A stretch of 43,377 nucleotides of DNA from IMG/VR virus record IMGVR_UViG_3300026075_000018, positions 1 through 43,377 of that record; one strand, 5' to 3'. A program made the translations under genes and the position numbers. The notes under the pieces were generated by a model, which was not told the DNA's origin, made no database searches, and saw nothing but the letters and a program-made list of their open reading frames with translations. Shown here piece after piece: positions 29,472 through 36,600 of this stretch. Position 1 is the stretch's first letter; each line of letters opens with the position of its first letter. Origin of the DNA: a virus.

Positions 29472-32400
29472 ATGGATTTCTTTCAGATTCTTGAGAGAGA
29501 AGTCAAAGGTGGAGCTGTTGAGTTAGTTCCTGACTTCACCGTTGCTAGGTCTAGAGATCTGATGATTCGAGGCCGTTCGTTTTACGCCATCTGGGATGAG
29601 GATACGCAGCTTTGGTCCACAGATGAATATGACGTACAACGAATGGTCGACCAAGCCATCTTCCGCAGAGTAATCGAACTCGAGGGTGAAGGTAAGATTG
29701 TAAAGGCTAAGTATCTCCGATCGTTTGCGAACAACGGATGGACTCAGTTCAGAAGGTTTCTTGGCAATGTTAGTGACAACTCACATCAACTCGACGAGGA
29801 GCTGACGTTCCTAAATACGCCTACAAAGAAGGAAGATTATGTCAGCCGTCGTTTACCATATGCTCTCGCTGAAGGTGATTACAGTGCTTGGGATGAACTC
29901 GCGGGGACGCTTTACTCTCCTGAAGAGCGTGCGAAGATCGAGTGGGCTATTGGTGCTGTACTGTCTGGCGATGCCAAGAAGATCCAGAAGTTCTTGGTCT
30001 TTTACGGTGCTGCCGGAACCGGGAAGTCAACCGTCCTCAACATCATTCAAAGGCTCTTCGTGGGTTATTACGTATCCTTCGAAGCGAAAGCGCTTACGGG
30101 GAACAACAATTCGTTCGCGACGGAGGTCTTCAGATCAAACCCCCTAGTTGCGATCCAACACGACGGGGACTTGAGCAAGATTGAGGACAACTCAAAACTG
30201 AACTCCATCATATCTCACGAAGATATGACCATGAACGAAAAGTACAAACCGAGTTACACTGCTCGTATCAATGCGTTCTTGTTCATGGGAACAAACAGGC
30301 CAGTAAGAATCTCAGACGCTAAGAGTGGGATCATTAGACGTCTGATTGATGTGAGACCCACTGGTGTTAAGATCCCAATCAATCACTACAACACGTTGAT
30401 GGCGAGGATTGAGTTCGAACTTGGAGCCATCGCTTACCACTGTTTAGCGGTCTATCGCTCGATGGGCAAGAACTACTACAATAGTTATCGCCCAATGGAG
30501 ATGATGTTTCAAACTGATGTCTTCTTTAACTTTGTCGAGGCCCACTACGACATCTTTAGGGATCAGGATGGCATCTCACTCAAGCAAGCCTACGCTCTCT
30601 ACAAGACTTACTGCGCTGAAACGGGTGTGGATTTCGTACTACCGCAGTACAAAGTCCGTGAAGAGCTTAGGAACTACTTCAAAGAGTTCTTAGAGCGAAC
30701 GAATGTCGGCGGTGTTACTATACGTAGCTACTATTCTGGTTTCACTTCCGAGCACTTCAAGACACCTGTTGCTGATAGCACTAACGTTTTTAGTCTTGTT
30801 CTTGAGGAAACTACTTCTTTACTTGATCTGGAGCTGGCGGATCAACCAGCACAATACGCGAAGGAAGATGGAACCCCGGAACAATATTGGACCGACGAAG
30901 AACGTGTAATCAACGGAATCTTTAGAAAACCGAAATCGTGGCAGGTAGTTAAAACGACTCTCAGTGAGTTGAATACCTCTAAAGTACATTACGTACGAGT
31001 CCCAGAGAACCACATCGTTATCGATTTCGACATAAGGGACGAAGATGGTAACAAATCTCTTGAACGAAATCTTGCAGCGGCTAGTGAATGGCCGCCCACT
31101 TATGGGGAGCTTAGTAAGAGCGGACAAGGAGTACACCTCCATTACCATTACACTGATGAAGCAACCCTCGACCAATTGGCACCTTCTTACGGTGACGGGA
31201 TCGAGGTCAAATCCTTCAGGGGTAATTCCTCACTCCGCCGAGCTCTTAGTAGATGTAACTCCGTACCTATAGCCGAAATCAATGGCGGTCTGCCGCTGAA
31301 GGAGAAGAAGGTGCTTCAAGCCGATACGATTCACAGCGAGAAGGGCCTGCGTGAACTCATCAAGCGGAACCTGCGTAAGGAGATTCACCCGGGAACTAAG
31401 CCTTCAATCGACTTCATTGCGCATATCCTGAACGAAGCCTACGAGTCAGGACTTGTTTATGATTTAACTGACATGCGTAATCGGATTATGGCATTCGCTA
31501 ACAATAGCAGTAATCAACCGTTGGCGTGCCTCAAAGTTGTCCAGAAGATGCACTTCAAATCTGAAGACGTTGAACTTTGTCTCGGAGATGGATCGACCGC
31601 TGTTGTTACGTCTGAGGTCAAGGACGAGCGTCTAGTCTTCTACGACGTAGAGGTTTACCCAAACCTCTTCGTGGTCTGCTGGAAGTACCGAGGTGTAGAC
31701 AACGTCGTTAAGATGATCAACCCAACTCCTCAGGAGATAGAGGGGTTGTTCCTTCTTAAACTGGTTGGCTTCAATAATCGTCGGTATGACAACCACATGA
31801 TATGGGCGCGTTTCATGGGGTATGACAACGAGCAACTATACAAGCTTAGCCAGAAGATCATCGAAGGTAATGTTGGTTCCATGTTCGGCGAGGCATACAA
31901 CCTGTCTTACGCAGACGTGTATGACTTCAGTTCGGTCAAGAAGGGACTGAAGAAATTCCAGATCGACTTGGGTATTCATCATGTCGAGATAGATCTGCCG
32001 TGGGATCAACCCGTACCTACAAACCGGATCAAAGATGTCGTCGACTACTGCTGTAACGATGTCATATCGCTAGAAGCCGTGTTCGATTCGAGGGAACAGG
32101 ACTTCATTGCGAGGCAAATCCTTGCAGAACTTAGTGGACTTACTGTCAACGACACCACACAGAAGCACACCGCTGCAATCGTGTTCGGTGGAGATCGCAA
32201 CCCACAACGCAGCTTCGTCTATACTGATCTCAGTAAGGAGTTCCCAGGTTATGCCTATGATCGCGGTAAGAGTACATATCGCGGGGAAGATGTGGGCGAA
32301 GGAGGTTATGTCTACGCCGAGCCTGGCATGTATACGGATGTCGCCGTTCTGGACGTCGCTTCCATGCACCCGACGTCGATCAAAGTCCTTAACCTATTCG

Positions 32401-33305
32401 GTGAGTACACGTCAAGGTTCGCAGAGCTAACGACGGCTCGAATCGCCATCAAGAGGAAGGACTTCGGTGCTGCACGAAAGGCCATGGGTGGTAAGCTCGC
32501 CCCCTTCCTTAAGGATGAGTCACAGGCAAAGGCTCTTAGTGACGCTCTTAAGATCATTATCAACATTGTCTATGGTCTTACTAGCGCAAAGTTCGACAAC
32601 CCCTTCCGAGACAACCGAAACAAAGACAACATCGTAGCCAAGCGTGGTGCACTCTTCATGATCGATCTCAAACACTACATCAAAGAAATGGGGTTTGATG
32701 TAGTTCACATCAAAACTGACTCGGTGAAGATCCCAAACGCTACACCAGAGATCATCGACGCAGTTAAAGTGTTCGGTCAGAAGTACGGTTATGAGTTTGA
32801 ACACGAGGTTACGTACGACCAGCTCTGTCTCGTGAATGATGCTGTCTACATCGCTCGAGAAGATGAGTGTCTAGTGCCGAAGTGGACCGCAGTAGGTGCA
32901 CAGTTCCAGCACCCATACGTCTTCAAGACACTCTTCACTAAAGAAGAAGTTACCTTCGACGACTTGTGTGAAGCGAAATCCGTCTCTCAAGGAGCCATGT
33001 ACTTGGACTTCGAGGCTGACCGGCCAATGGTTCTTGTGGAAGGGATGCAGTTCGTCGGTCGTACAGGTCTGTTCGTGCCCGTCAAAACCAAGGGTGGTGT
33101 TCTCTATCGTGTGAAGGACGGCAAGCATTACGCCGTCACTGGAACGAAGGGCTACCGTTGGATCGAGGCGGAGCATGCTAGGAACATGTCTACGGAAGAT
33201 GTGGACATGTCATACTTTGAACATCTAGCAGAGGAGGCTTACAAGGCTATCGACTACTGGGGCCCATTCGCTACGTTTGTTGGCGGGAGGATAGATGCCA
33301 CATGA
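29472..33305 (+). CDS. Fused SF3 helicase, AEP primase and family B DNA polymerase
   Basis: A 1277-residue replicase with three enzyme parts. Part 1 (about 1-400) is an SF3/D5-like helicase: Walker A GAAGTGKS at 179-186, acidic HDGD near Asp231-Asp233, sensor GTNRP near 273-277. Part 2 (about 440-620) looks like an archaeo-eukaryotic primase: DFD (Asp518, Asp520), SGQGVHLH (550-557) and EVKSFRGN (578-585). Part 3 (about 720-1200) resembles a 3'-5' exonuclease plus family B polymerase: YDVEVYP (Asp725, Glu727), motif A LDVASMHPTSI (Asp961), motif B KIIINIVYG (1027-1035) and motif C KTDS (Asp1083). The first Asp of the usual DTDS is Lys here. GGAGGAGGGTAG precedes the ATG. The order helicase-primase-polymerase in one chain is unusual. 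Confidence 0.85.
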   Translation: MDFFQILEREVKGGAVELVPDFTVARSRDLMIRGRSFYAIWDEDTQLWSTDEYDVQRMVDQAIFRRVIELEGEGKIVKAKYLRSFANNGWTQFRRFLGNVSDNSHQLDEELTFLNTPTKKEDYVSRRLPYALAEGDYSAWDELAGTLYSPEERAKIEWAIGAVLSGDAKKIQKFLVFYGAAGTGKSTVLNIIQRLFVGYYVSFEAKALTGNNNSFATEVFRSNPLVAIQHDGDLSKIEDNSKLNSIISHEDMTMNEKYKPSYTARINAFLFMGTNRPVRISDAKSGIIRRLIDVRPTGVKIPINHYNTLMARIEFELGAIAYHCLAVYRSMGKNYYNSYRPMEMMFQTDVFFNFVEAHYDIFRDQDGISLKQAYALYKTYCAETGVDFVLPQYKVREELRNYFKEFLERTNVGGVTIRSYYSGFTSEHFKTPVADSTNVFSLVLEETTSLLDLELADQPAQYAKEDGTPEQYWTDEERVINGIFRKPKSWQVVKTTLSELNTSKVHYVRVPENHIVIDFDIRDEDGNKSLERNLAAASEWPPTYGELSKSGQGVHLHYHYTDEATLDQLAPSYGDGIEVKSFRGNSSLRRALSRCNSVPIAEINGGLPLKEKKVLQADTIHSEKGLRELIKRNLRKEIHPGTKPSIDFIAHILNEAYESGLVYDLTDMRNRIMAFANNSSNQPLACLKVVQKMHFKSEDVELCLGDGSTAVVTSEVKDERLVFYDVEVYPNLFVVCWKYRGVDNVVKMINPTPQEIEGLFLLKLVGFNNRRYDNHMIWARFMGYDNEQLYKLSQKIIEGNVGSMFGEAYNLSYADVYDFSSVKKGLKKFQIDLGIHHVEIDLPWDQPVPTNRIKDVVDYCCNDVISLEAVFDSREQDFIARQILAELSGLTVNDTTQKHTAAIVFGGDRNPQRSFVYTDLSKEFPGYAYDRGKSTYRGEDVGEGGYVYAEPGMYTDVAVLDVASMHPTSIKVLNLFGEYTSRFAELTTARIAIKRKDFGAARKAMGGKLAPFLKDESQAKALSDALKIIINIVYGLTSAKFDNPFRDNRNKDNIVAKRGALFMIDLKHYIKEMGFDVVHIKTDSVKIPNATPEIIDAVKVFGQKYGYEFEHEVTYDQLCLVNDAVYIAREDECLVPKWTAVGAQFQHPYVFKTLFTKEEVTFDDLCEAKSVSQGAMYLDFEADRPMVLVEGMQFVGRTGLFVPVKTKGGVLYRVKDGKHYAVTGTKGYRWIEAEHARNMSTEDVDMSYFEHLAEEAYKAIDYWGPFATFVGGRIDAT

Positions 33306-33411
33306 TGCAATCCTGAGGAAGATCTTCATGTTACTCAGGATAGAACTCGGTCGTAACCCATCCGTATCAGAAGTCATGGAACGAATCAAAGAGAGGAACG
33401 CCAATGGCTAA
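33295..33411 (+). CDS. Small helical protein (38 residues)
   Basis: A 38-residue protein, MPHDAILRKIFMLLRIELG followed by NPSVSEVMERIKERNANG. Two amphipathic helices around a short turn resemble a miniature helix-turn-helix (PSVSEVMERI). GGGAGGATAG precedes the ATG, which lies 11 bases inside the replicase end; its own end overlaps the next small gene by 8 bases. Such tight packing supports it being real. Confidence 0.6.
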   Translation: MPHDAILRKIFMLLRIELGRNPSVSEVMERIKERNANG

Positions 33412-33532
33412 GCCCGATCCCGACAAGACCGCCGAACACAAGCAAACCCACAAGACTCGTATCGACAAGCTTCGCGATGCTGCAAAGCAGATCAAGACCG
33501 ACAGGGACAAGTACGACAAGAAGAATCCGTAA
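33404..33532 (+). CDS. Small lysine-rich protein (42 residues)
   Basis: A 42-residue, strongly basic protein, starting MAKPDPDKTAEHKQTHKTR and continuing through KLRDAAKQIKTDRDKY. It should be one charged helix and may bind nucleic acid, an inference from composition only. The ATG lies inside the end of the preceding small gene; GAGAGGAACGCC is the ribosome site. Confidence 0.6.
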   Translation: MAKPDPDKTAEHKQTHKTRIDKLRDAAKQIKTDRDKYDKKNP

Positions 33533-33547
33533 CATCTGGAGGTTATA

Positions 33548-34072
33548 ATGGATCAAGAATTAGAACAGCCAAAGCCTGATCCTCTCGTTTACCCTCTCGG
33601 TTTCTCCAACACCCCATTCGAATGGCTTGATGGGATGACTCCAAATCAACACGTTGACAAGTTCGGACGTGAAGTCACCATACAAGCCATTCAGAACTAC
33701 GAGGAGGAGTGCAGGAGGGTCACAGCAAAAGAATCTAAGATGAAGGGAGTGATTCCAGAACTCTATCTTAAAGAAATCGTGAATGTTCCTTTGGTGGTTT
33801 ATATCGATGCCGAAGGAAATATGACCGATGCTTCCGATAAGCGAGAAGGCGTTACTCGTCATATCGTCGGCGAAGCAGTTGTTAACGGAAACGAAGTATC
33901 CATGACCTTGGCCGACCGTGTCGCCGATGAGGTATTGGATAGCCTATTGGCTTACCCATCAAACGCTTCGTTCGGTTTATCTATCTCGGATGAACCTAAC
34001 CCGTACCGTTTCAACCCGACACCAAACGATGCTGAGCTGATAGCCAAGTGGAAAGCGAAGGAAAATGGCTAG
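33548..34072 (+). CDS. Hypothetical protein in the replication operon
   Basis: A 174-residue acidic protein that I do not recognise. It opens with EQPKPDPLVYPLGFSNTPFE, then has TPNQHVDKFGREVTIQAIQN, a central beta part (VPLVVYIDAEGNMTDASD) and a helical, proline-containing end (NDAELIAKWKAKENG). CTGGAGGTTATA precedes the ATG. It overlaps the next gene by 8 bases. Position between polymerase and the putative ssDNA-binding protein suggests a replication accessory role (inference). Confidence 0.65.
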   Translation: MDQELEQPKPDPLVYPLGFSNTPFEWLDGMTPNQHVDKFGREVTIQAIQNYEEECRRVTAKESKMKGVIPELYLKEIVNVPLVVYIDAEGNMTDASDKREGVTRHIVGEAVVNGNEVSMTLADRVADEVLDSLLAYPSNASFGLSISDEPNPYRFNPTPNDAELIAKWKAKENG

Positions 34073-34250
34073 CGAATCAGAACGCCTACGCCAGGCTATC
34101 GCTGCTCATACCTCAGCCACCCAAGGTCTCTCTAAAGTACTGGCAGCTCTTCGAGAGAGTATTCTCGACTTCCATCGGGAATGGCGAGAGATGAACCAAA
34201 CTAATCAGAACACCACATCTTCGGAAGAAGGTACTGATGGCAAACGGTGA
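34065..34250 (+). CDS. Small helical protein (61 residues)
   Basis: A 61-residue protein consisting mainly of one or two helices (SERLRQAIAAHTSATQGLSK, VLAALRESILDFHREWREM) and a polar tail (NQTNQNTTSSEEGTDGKR). Heptad-like spacing suggests oligomerisation. The ATG overlaps the previous gene's end and the tail overlaps the next gene by 14 bases. No family recognised. Confidence 0.6.
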   Translation: MASESERLRQAIAAHTSATQGLSKVLAALRESILDFHREWREMNQTNQNTTSSEEGTDGKR

Positions 34251-34758
34251 GCACATTACTTTCGACGACGCCCGACTTCTCTTCAAGAACTTCGCCGGCA
34301 AGGAGACGAAGTTCAACCGTGAGGGTGATCGCAACTTCTGTGTGGTCATCCCGAAAGACGACATCGTCGAGCAGCTCCTCGAGGACGGATGGAACGTCAA
34401 GACTCTGGCTCCTCGTGAAGAGGGCGACGATCCACTTCACTACATGAAGGTCTCGGTGAGCTACAAGGGGCGGCCGCCGAAGATCGTCATCATCACTTCC
34501 CGTGGCCGGACCGACATCGATCAGGATCTCGTGTCCATGCTGGACTTCGCGGACATGGCGAAGGTCGATCTGATCGTTCGTCCTTACCACTGGACCGTCA
34601 AGGGTGACAGTGGCGTGTCTGCTTACCTCAAGACCATGTTCGTCACCATTCGTGAGGACGAGCTCGAACTGCGTTACGCCGACGTCCCAGAGATCGCCTA
34701 CCCGAGGACATTGGCCATCGAGTCTGGCAACTTCGTTGACGGGGAGGTCATCGACTGA
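34237..34758 (+). CDS. Putative ssDNA-binding protein
   Basis: A 173-residue protein resembling single-stranded DNA-binding proteins of Gram-positive phages. Recognisable segments are ITFDDARLLFKNFAGKETKF, REGDRNFCVVIPKDDI, LEDGWNVKTLAPREEGDD, HYMKVSVSYKGRPPKIVIIT, LDFADMAKVDLIVRPYHW and SGVSAYLKTMFVTI. A compact beta-rich fold like an OB domain is likely. Codon use is C-rich, unlike its neighbours, which fits a protein needed in many copies. It would cover the unwound strands produced by the fused replicase encoded at 29472. GAAGAAGG precedes the ATG. It lacks a long acidic tail, although the end (VDGEVID) is acidic. Confidence 0.7.
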   Translation: MANGEHITFDDARLLFKNFAGKETKFNREGDRNFCVVIPKDDIVEQLLEDGWNVKTLAPREEGDDPLHYMKVSVSYKGRPPKIVIITSRGRTDIDQDLVSMLDFADMAKVDLIVRPYHWTVKGDSGVSAYLKTMFVTIREDELELRYADVPEIAYPRTLAIESGNFVDGEVID

Positions 34759-34964
34759 TGCGGGGTTGGATACATCTTTACAGCGGTATTAACGTGATGC
34801 CGAGCTTCCCTGTCCTGATCTCTACTTGCGGTCATCCCATCGTTCCACGCAAGGGCGATGCCGTATTCGATGGAGAACGTCGATACATAGTCGACGATGT
34901 GGTTTGGGATCTAGTAGCTCAAACCGTAACTGTTAGTGCTCAGGCAGAAAGGATGAATGAGTGA
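34758..34964 (+). CDS. Small protein of the replication operon
   Basis: A 68-residue protein with a beta-barrel-like pattern: HLYSGINVMPSFPVLI, CGHPIVPRKGDAVFDGERRY, IVDDVVWDLVAQTVTVSAQA. The KGDxVxxxxxxYxVxxVxWDL layout resembles small SH3-like or translation-associated barrels, but no family is certain. It overlaps its neighbours at both ends (TGATG upstream, GTGA downstream), a clear sign of coupling. Confidence 0.6.
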   Translation: MRGWIHLYSGINVMPSFPVLISTCGHPIVPRKGDAVFDGERRYIVDDVVWDLVAQTVTVSAQAERMNE

Positions 34965-35167
34965 ACAAACTGTGGTTCATATATCCCTTGCGGATGCTTC
35001 GTCTCGTTCAGGGGTATTGTCCACTTTGCAACTCATCTCCGCCAGATAAACGTTGCCCGGTGTGTAATGGTTCTTACATCTACGGAGCCGGGATGAGTGA
35101 GTTCAGACGTGCTACATGGTTACGGAGATTCGAAGAATGGCACCGAGGAGGTAAAACTGATGGTTAA
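34961..35167 (+). CDS. Small zinc-ribbon protein
   Basis: A 68-residue protein with CPLCNSSPPDKRCPVCNG (about 20-37): two CxxC pairs separated by 9 residues, a zinc ribbon. The N-terminus is basic and hydrophobic and the C-terminus is a basic helix (SEFRRATWLRRFEEWHRGG). It may contact nucleic acid or a replication partner. The GTG at 34961 overlaps the preceding stop (GTGA). Confidence 0.65.
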   Translation: MNKLWFIYPLRMLRLVQGYCPLCNSSPPDKRCPVCNGSYIYGAGMSEFRRATWLRRFEEWHRGGKTDG

Positions 35168-35324
35168 CTGGGCGTGGGTCATCACGTCCGGCCTTTTGTG
35201 TGGGACAGTTGGACTGACACTCGGGTTCTTCGTTTCCATGCACTTCGTCGGCAAGGTGGTCAGAGAAGCTAACGCCGTGAAAGCCAAGAACACCACCACA
35301 ACTATCCAGAAAGCAGAGAGATGA
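35160..35324 (+). CDS. Small membrane protein (54 residues)
   Basis: A 54-residue protein beginning MVNWAWVITSGLLCGTVGL, with one membrane helix (about 4-30) and a polar helical tail (KVVREANAVKAKNTTTTIQK). GAGGAGGTAAAACTG precedes the ATG at 35160, inside the end of the zinc-ribbon gene. It overlaps the following gene by 4 bases (ATGA). Unknown function. Confidence 0.65.
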   Translation: MVNWAWVITSGLLCGTVGLTLGFFVSMHFVGKVVREANAVKAKNTTTTIQKAER

Positions 35325-35611
35325 GCCTCAACATCCAGCGCTACACTCATGTGCCCTTGTATGTGGAAGCCGTTCAGGTGACAGCTGACAACATGGCCAA
35401 AGTCGCTGAGTGGGTCGGCGGAACTATCCAGATGGATTCCGAGAACCAGCAGTACATCAAGATCGCCACCATCCGGCCTCTGCGCGATCGTCAGACGCAA
35501 GCCTATGTCGGCGACTGGGCCCTGAAGACTGACGTCGGCCTGAAGGTGTACACGAACAAGGCCTTCGGTCGAGGGTTCATGGCTGCTCCCCTGGAGTCTG
35601 CGAAGGTATAA
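35321..35611 (+). CDS. Small conserved phage protein (96 residues)
   Basis: A 96-residue protein with the recurring phage pattern YTHVPLYVEAVQVTADNMAK, VAEWVGG, YIKIATIRPLRDRQTQAYVG and DWALKTDVGLKVYTNKAFGR. Similar short proteins are widespread in phages of actinobacteria and Firmicutes, and their role is unknown. It closes the replication operon: a hairpin terminator begins 13 bases after its stop. Confidence 0.7.
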   Translation: MSLNIQRYTHVPLYVEAVQVTADNMAKVAEWVGGTIQMDSENQQYIKIATIRPLRDRQTQAYVGDWALKTDVGLKVYTNKAFGRGFMAAPLESAKV

Positions 35612-35623
35612 CTCTTGAAGGTT

Positions 35624-35649
35624 AGGTAGAGAAACGGGGCTCTACCTTT
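35624..35649 (+). terminator. Terminator of the replication operon
   Basis: AGGTAGAG (35624-35631) pairs perfectly with CTCTACCT (35640-35647) around AAACGGGG, followed by TTCC. The T run is short but placed correctly. Confidence 0.65.
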
Positions 35650-35675
35650 CCTTGAGGAGTTAGGAGGTGAGAACG

Positions 35676-35690
35676 ATGAAGGGGCGCTAA
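35676..35690 (+). CDS. Possible four-residue leader ORF (MKGR)
   Basis: ATG AAG GGG CGC TAA lies 5 bases after TAGGAGGTGAGAA, an excellent ribosome site, and between two hairpins (35624 and 35701). A ribosome on this mini-ORF would lie next to the GGCG...CGCC fold that starts within it. It resembles a leader peptide of an attenuator but could be accidental. Confidence 0.25.
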   Translation: MKGR

Positions 35691-35700
35691 AGACGCCGTT

Positions 35701-35732
35701 AGGTAGGGGAACTCCACGGGCCCCTACCTTCT
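35701..35732 (+). terminator. Terminator-like hairpin before the tRNA-like gene
   Basis: AGGTAGGGG (35701-35709) pairs perfectly with CCCCTACCT (35721-35729), 9 pairs, loop of 11, then TCTT. The stem is very stable and the T run weak. It may be a terminator or the 5' boundary of the tRNA-like RNA. Confidence 0.6.
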
Positions 35733-35733
35733 T

Positions 35734-35818
35734 GGGGTGGTGGCCTATTGGCAAGGGCACGGTCGTGGCCACGTAAAGAAGATCAACCGAGAACTGGGTT
35801 CGATTCCCAGCCACCCCG
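35734..35818 (+). tRNA. tRNA-like gene with atypical anticodon arm
   Basis: The acceptor stem GGGGTGG (35734-35740) pairs with CCACCCC (35811-35817). A D-arm GCCT/GGGC closes a loop containing GG. The T-arm CTGGG-TTCGATT-CCCAG is canonical. The 35 bases in between do not form a normal five-pair anticodon stem with a seven-base loop: CGGT can pair with ACCG only around a 22-base loop, which itself holds the palindrome CGTGGCCACG. I therefore cannot assign an amino acid. It could be a tRNA with an insertion, a decayed tRNA or a tRNA-like structure. No CCA is encoded. A promoter-like element (P6) follows 2 bases later. Confidence 0.5.
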
Positions 35819-35820
35819 CT

Positions 35821-35852
35821 TCGCAAACTAAACATTCCCTATAATGACCGAT
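35821..35852 (+). promoter_or_regulatory. Promoter-like element P6
   Basis: TCGCA at 35821-35825, 14 bases, TATAAT at 35840-35845, then GACCGA instead of GAGACCC. No sizeable gene follows, only a candidate small RNA. Confidence 0.8.
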
Positions 35853-35982
35853 GGACCCATGCTATTGTAATCACCAAACCATCCTTAATGCTGTCGAGTA
35901 ACACAGATCGCAGGATGGTGCGGCAAGATCTTAGCGTCCGAGTCCCGGAAGATGAGATGGACGTGCATGCCATCTCATTTTG
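35851..35982 (+). ncRNA. Candidate small RNA 1
   Basis: A transcript of about 130 bases is predicted between P6 and a clean terminator. Inside, CCATCCT (35880-35886 region) can pair with AGGATGG about 27 bases later, giving an internal hairpin, and the 3' end is the ATGAGATGG/CCATCTCAT hairpin with TTTTG. No gene with a ribosome site is present. One tiny ORF of 16 codons (35851-35901, starting MDPCYCNHQT) begins exactly at the expected start of transcription and could be translated as a leaderless message, which is common in actinobacteria. Function unknown. Confidence 0.55.
35952..35982 (+). terminator. Terminator of candidate small RNA 1
   Basis: ATGAGATGG (35952-35960) pairs perfectly with CCATCTCAT (35970-35978), followed by TTTG. 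It lies 4 bases before the TCGCA of P7. Confidence 0.75.
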
Positions 35983-35986
35983 CTCC

Positions 35987-36017
35987 TCGCAGGTTCTACA
36001 TGTTGCATAATGAGGTA
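35987..36017 (+). promoter_or_regulatory. Promoter-like element P7
   Basis: TCGCA at 35987-35991, 14 bases, CATAAT at 36006-36011, then GAGGTA. It drives candidate small RNA 2. Confidence 0.75.
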
Positions 36018-36106
36018 AACCTCGAAGGAAGCAGAAGACTGTGACCTAACGAGAGAGCCTCGAAAGGGTAAGACTCCGTATGTAAGCTGCGGAGTCTTAC
36101 TCTTTA
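36018..36106 (+). ncRNA. Candidate small RNA 2
   Basis: About 89 bases lie between P7 and a perfect 11-pair terminator. The predicted RNA starts in or near GAGGTAAACCTC, itself a small hairpin, and the centre repeats CCTCGAA twice (CCTCGAAGGAAG and CCTCGAAAGGG). No ORF with a start, a ribosome site and more than three codons is present. It is the clearest stand-alone small RNA in the window. A regulatory or antisense function is possible; no target was identified. Confidence 0.65.
36068..36106 (+). terminator. Terminator of candidate small RNA 2
   Basis: GTAAGACTCCG (36068-36078) pairs perfectly with CGGAGTCTTAC (36090-36100), 11 pairs with an 11-base loop, followed by TCTTTAT. Confidence 0.85.
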
Positions 36107-36131
36107 TCTTTGCAAACCCTATCGTTTTTAG

Positions 36132-36163
36132 TCGCATTCTAACCATACTGTCTAATGAGACCC
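36132..36163 (+). promoter_or_regulatory. Promoter-like element P8
   Basis: TCGCA at 36132-36136, 14 bases, TCTAAT at 36151-36156, then GAGACCC. It drives the gene at 36183. Confidence 0.85.
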
Positions 36164-36182
36164 TACTACACAAGGAGATTGA

Positions 36183-36374
36183 GTGATTACCAAAGAAACT
36201 GCGAAGAAGATTGCTTTGGGCGCTACTGTCGGATTTGTTGTCGGAGCCACAGTTACCATCATCGCTACTGATAAACTGAGCTTCGTCCTCAAAGAAGCCA
36301 AGTGGACCCCGCAAGGCGATATGCTTCTGTACTTCTATGGTCGTAAACACCACATGATCATCCCCAAACCGTAG
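36183..36374 (+). CDS. Small membrane cassette protein (63 residues)
   Basis: A 63-residue protein with a basic N-terminus (TKETAKKIALG), one membrane helix (ATVGFVVGATVTIIAT) and a folded-looking polar end (GDMLLYFYGRKHHMIIPKP). GTG at 36183 follows AAGGAGATTGA. It is a one-gene transcript between P8 and a hairpin terminator. The C-terminal domain suggests it does more than span the membrane. No family recognised. Confidence 0.7.
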   Translation: MITKETAKKIALGATVGFVVGATVTIIATDKLSFVLKEAKWTPQGDMLLYFYGRKHHMIIPKP

Positions 36375-36383
36375 AGTCAATAG

Positions 36384-36412
36384 CCGAAACCCCTTCAACA
36401 AGGGTTTTGGTT
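36384..36412 (+). terminator. Terminator of the 36183 cassette
   Basis: CCGAAACCCCTT folds on AAGGGTTTTGG (11 pairs with one bulged C and one G-T), loop CAAC, followed by TTATCGCA, so it abuts P9. Confidence 0.75.
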
Positions 36413-36413
36413 A

Positions 36414-36445
36414 TCGCAAACTATACGCATCCTTTAATGAAACCC
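36414..36445 (+). promoter_or_regulatory. Promoter-like element P9
   Basis: TCGCA at 36414-36418, 14 bases, TTTAAT at 36433-36438, then GAAACCC. It drives the gene at 36463. Confidence 0.8.
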
Positions 36446-36462
36446 CAATGAAAGGAGCCATC

Positions 36463-36594
36463 ATGGATAAGGCATGGTACATGGCACTAGCTACAAACGG
36501 AAACGTCGTCTTCCTGCTGATAGCAGTAGCCGTGGCCACACCCACATTCATCGTGCGCCGAGTAATCAGGAGGTTCAATCCCGACAAGGACTAA
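36463..36594 (+). CDS. Small membrane cassette protein (43 residues)
   Basis: A 43-residue protein beginning MDKAWYMALATNGNVVFLL with a central membrane helix (NVVFLLIAVAVATPTFIV) and a strongly basic end (RRVIRRFNPDKD), predicting the C-terminus inside the cell. GAAAGGAGCC lies 5 bases before the ATG. One-gene transcript from P9. Function unknown. Confidence 0.7.
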   Translation: MDKAWYMALATNGNVVFLLIAVAVATPTFIVRRVIRRFNPDKD

Positions 36595-36600
36595 TGTAGA

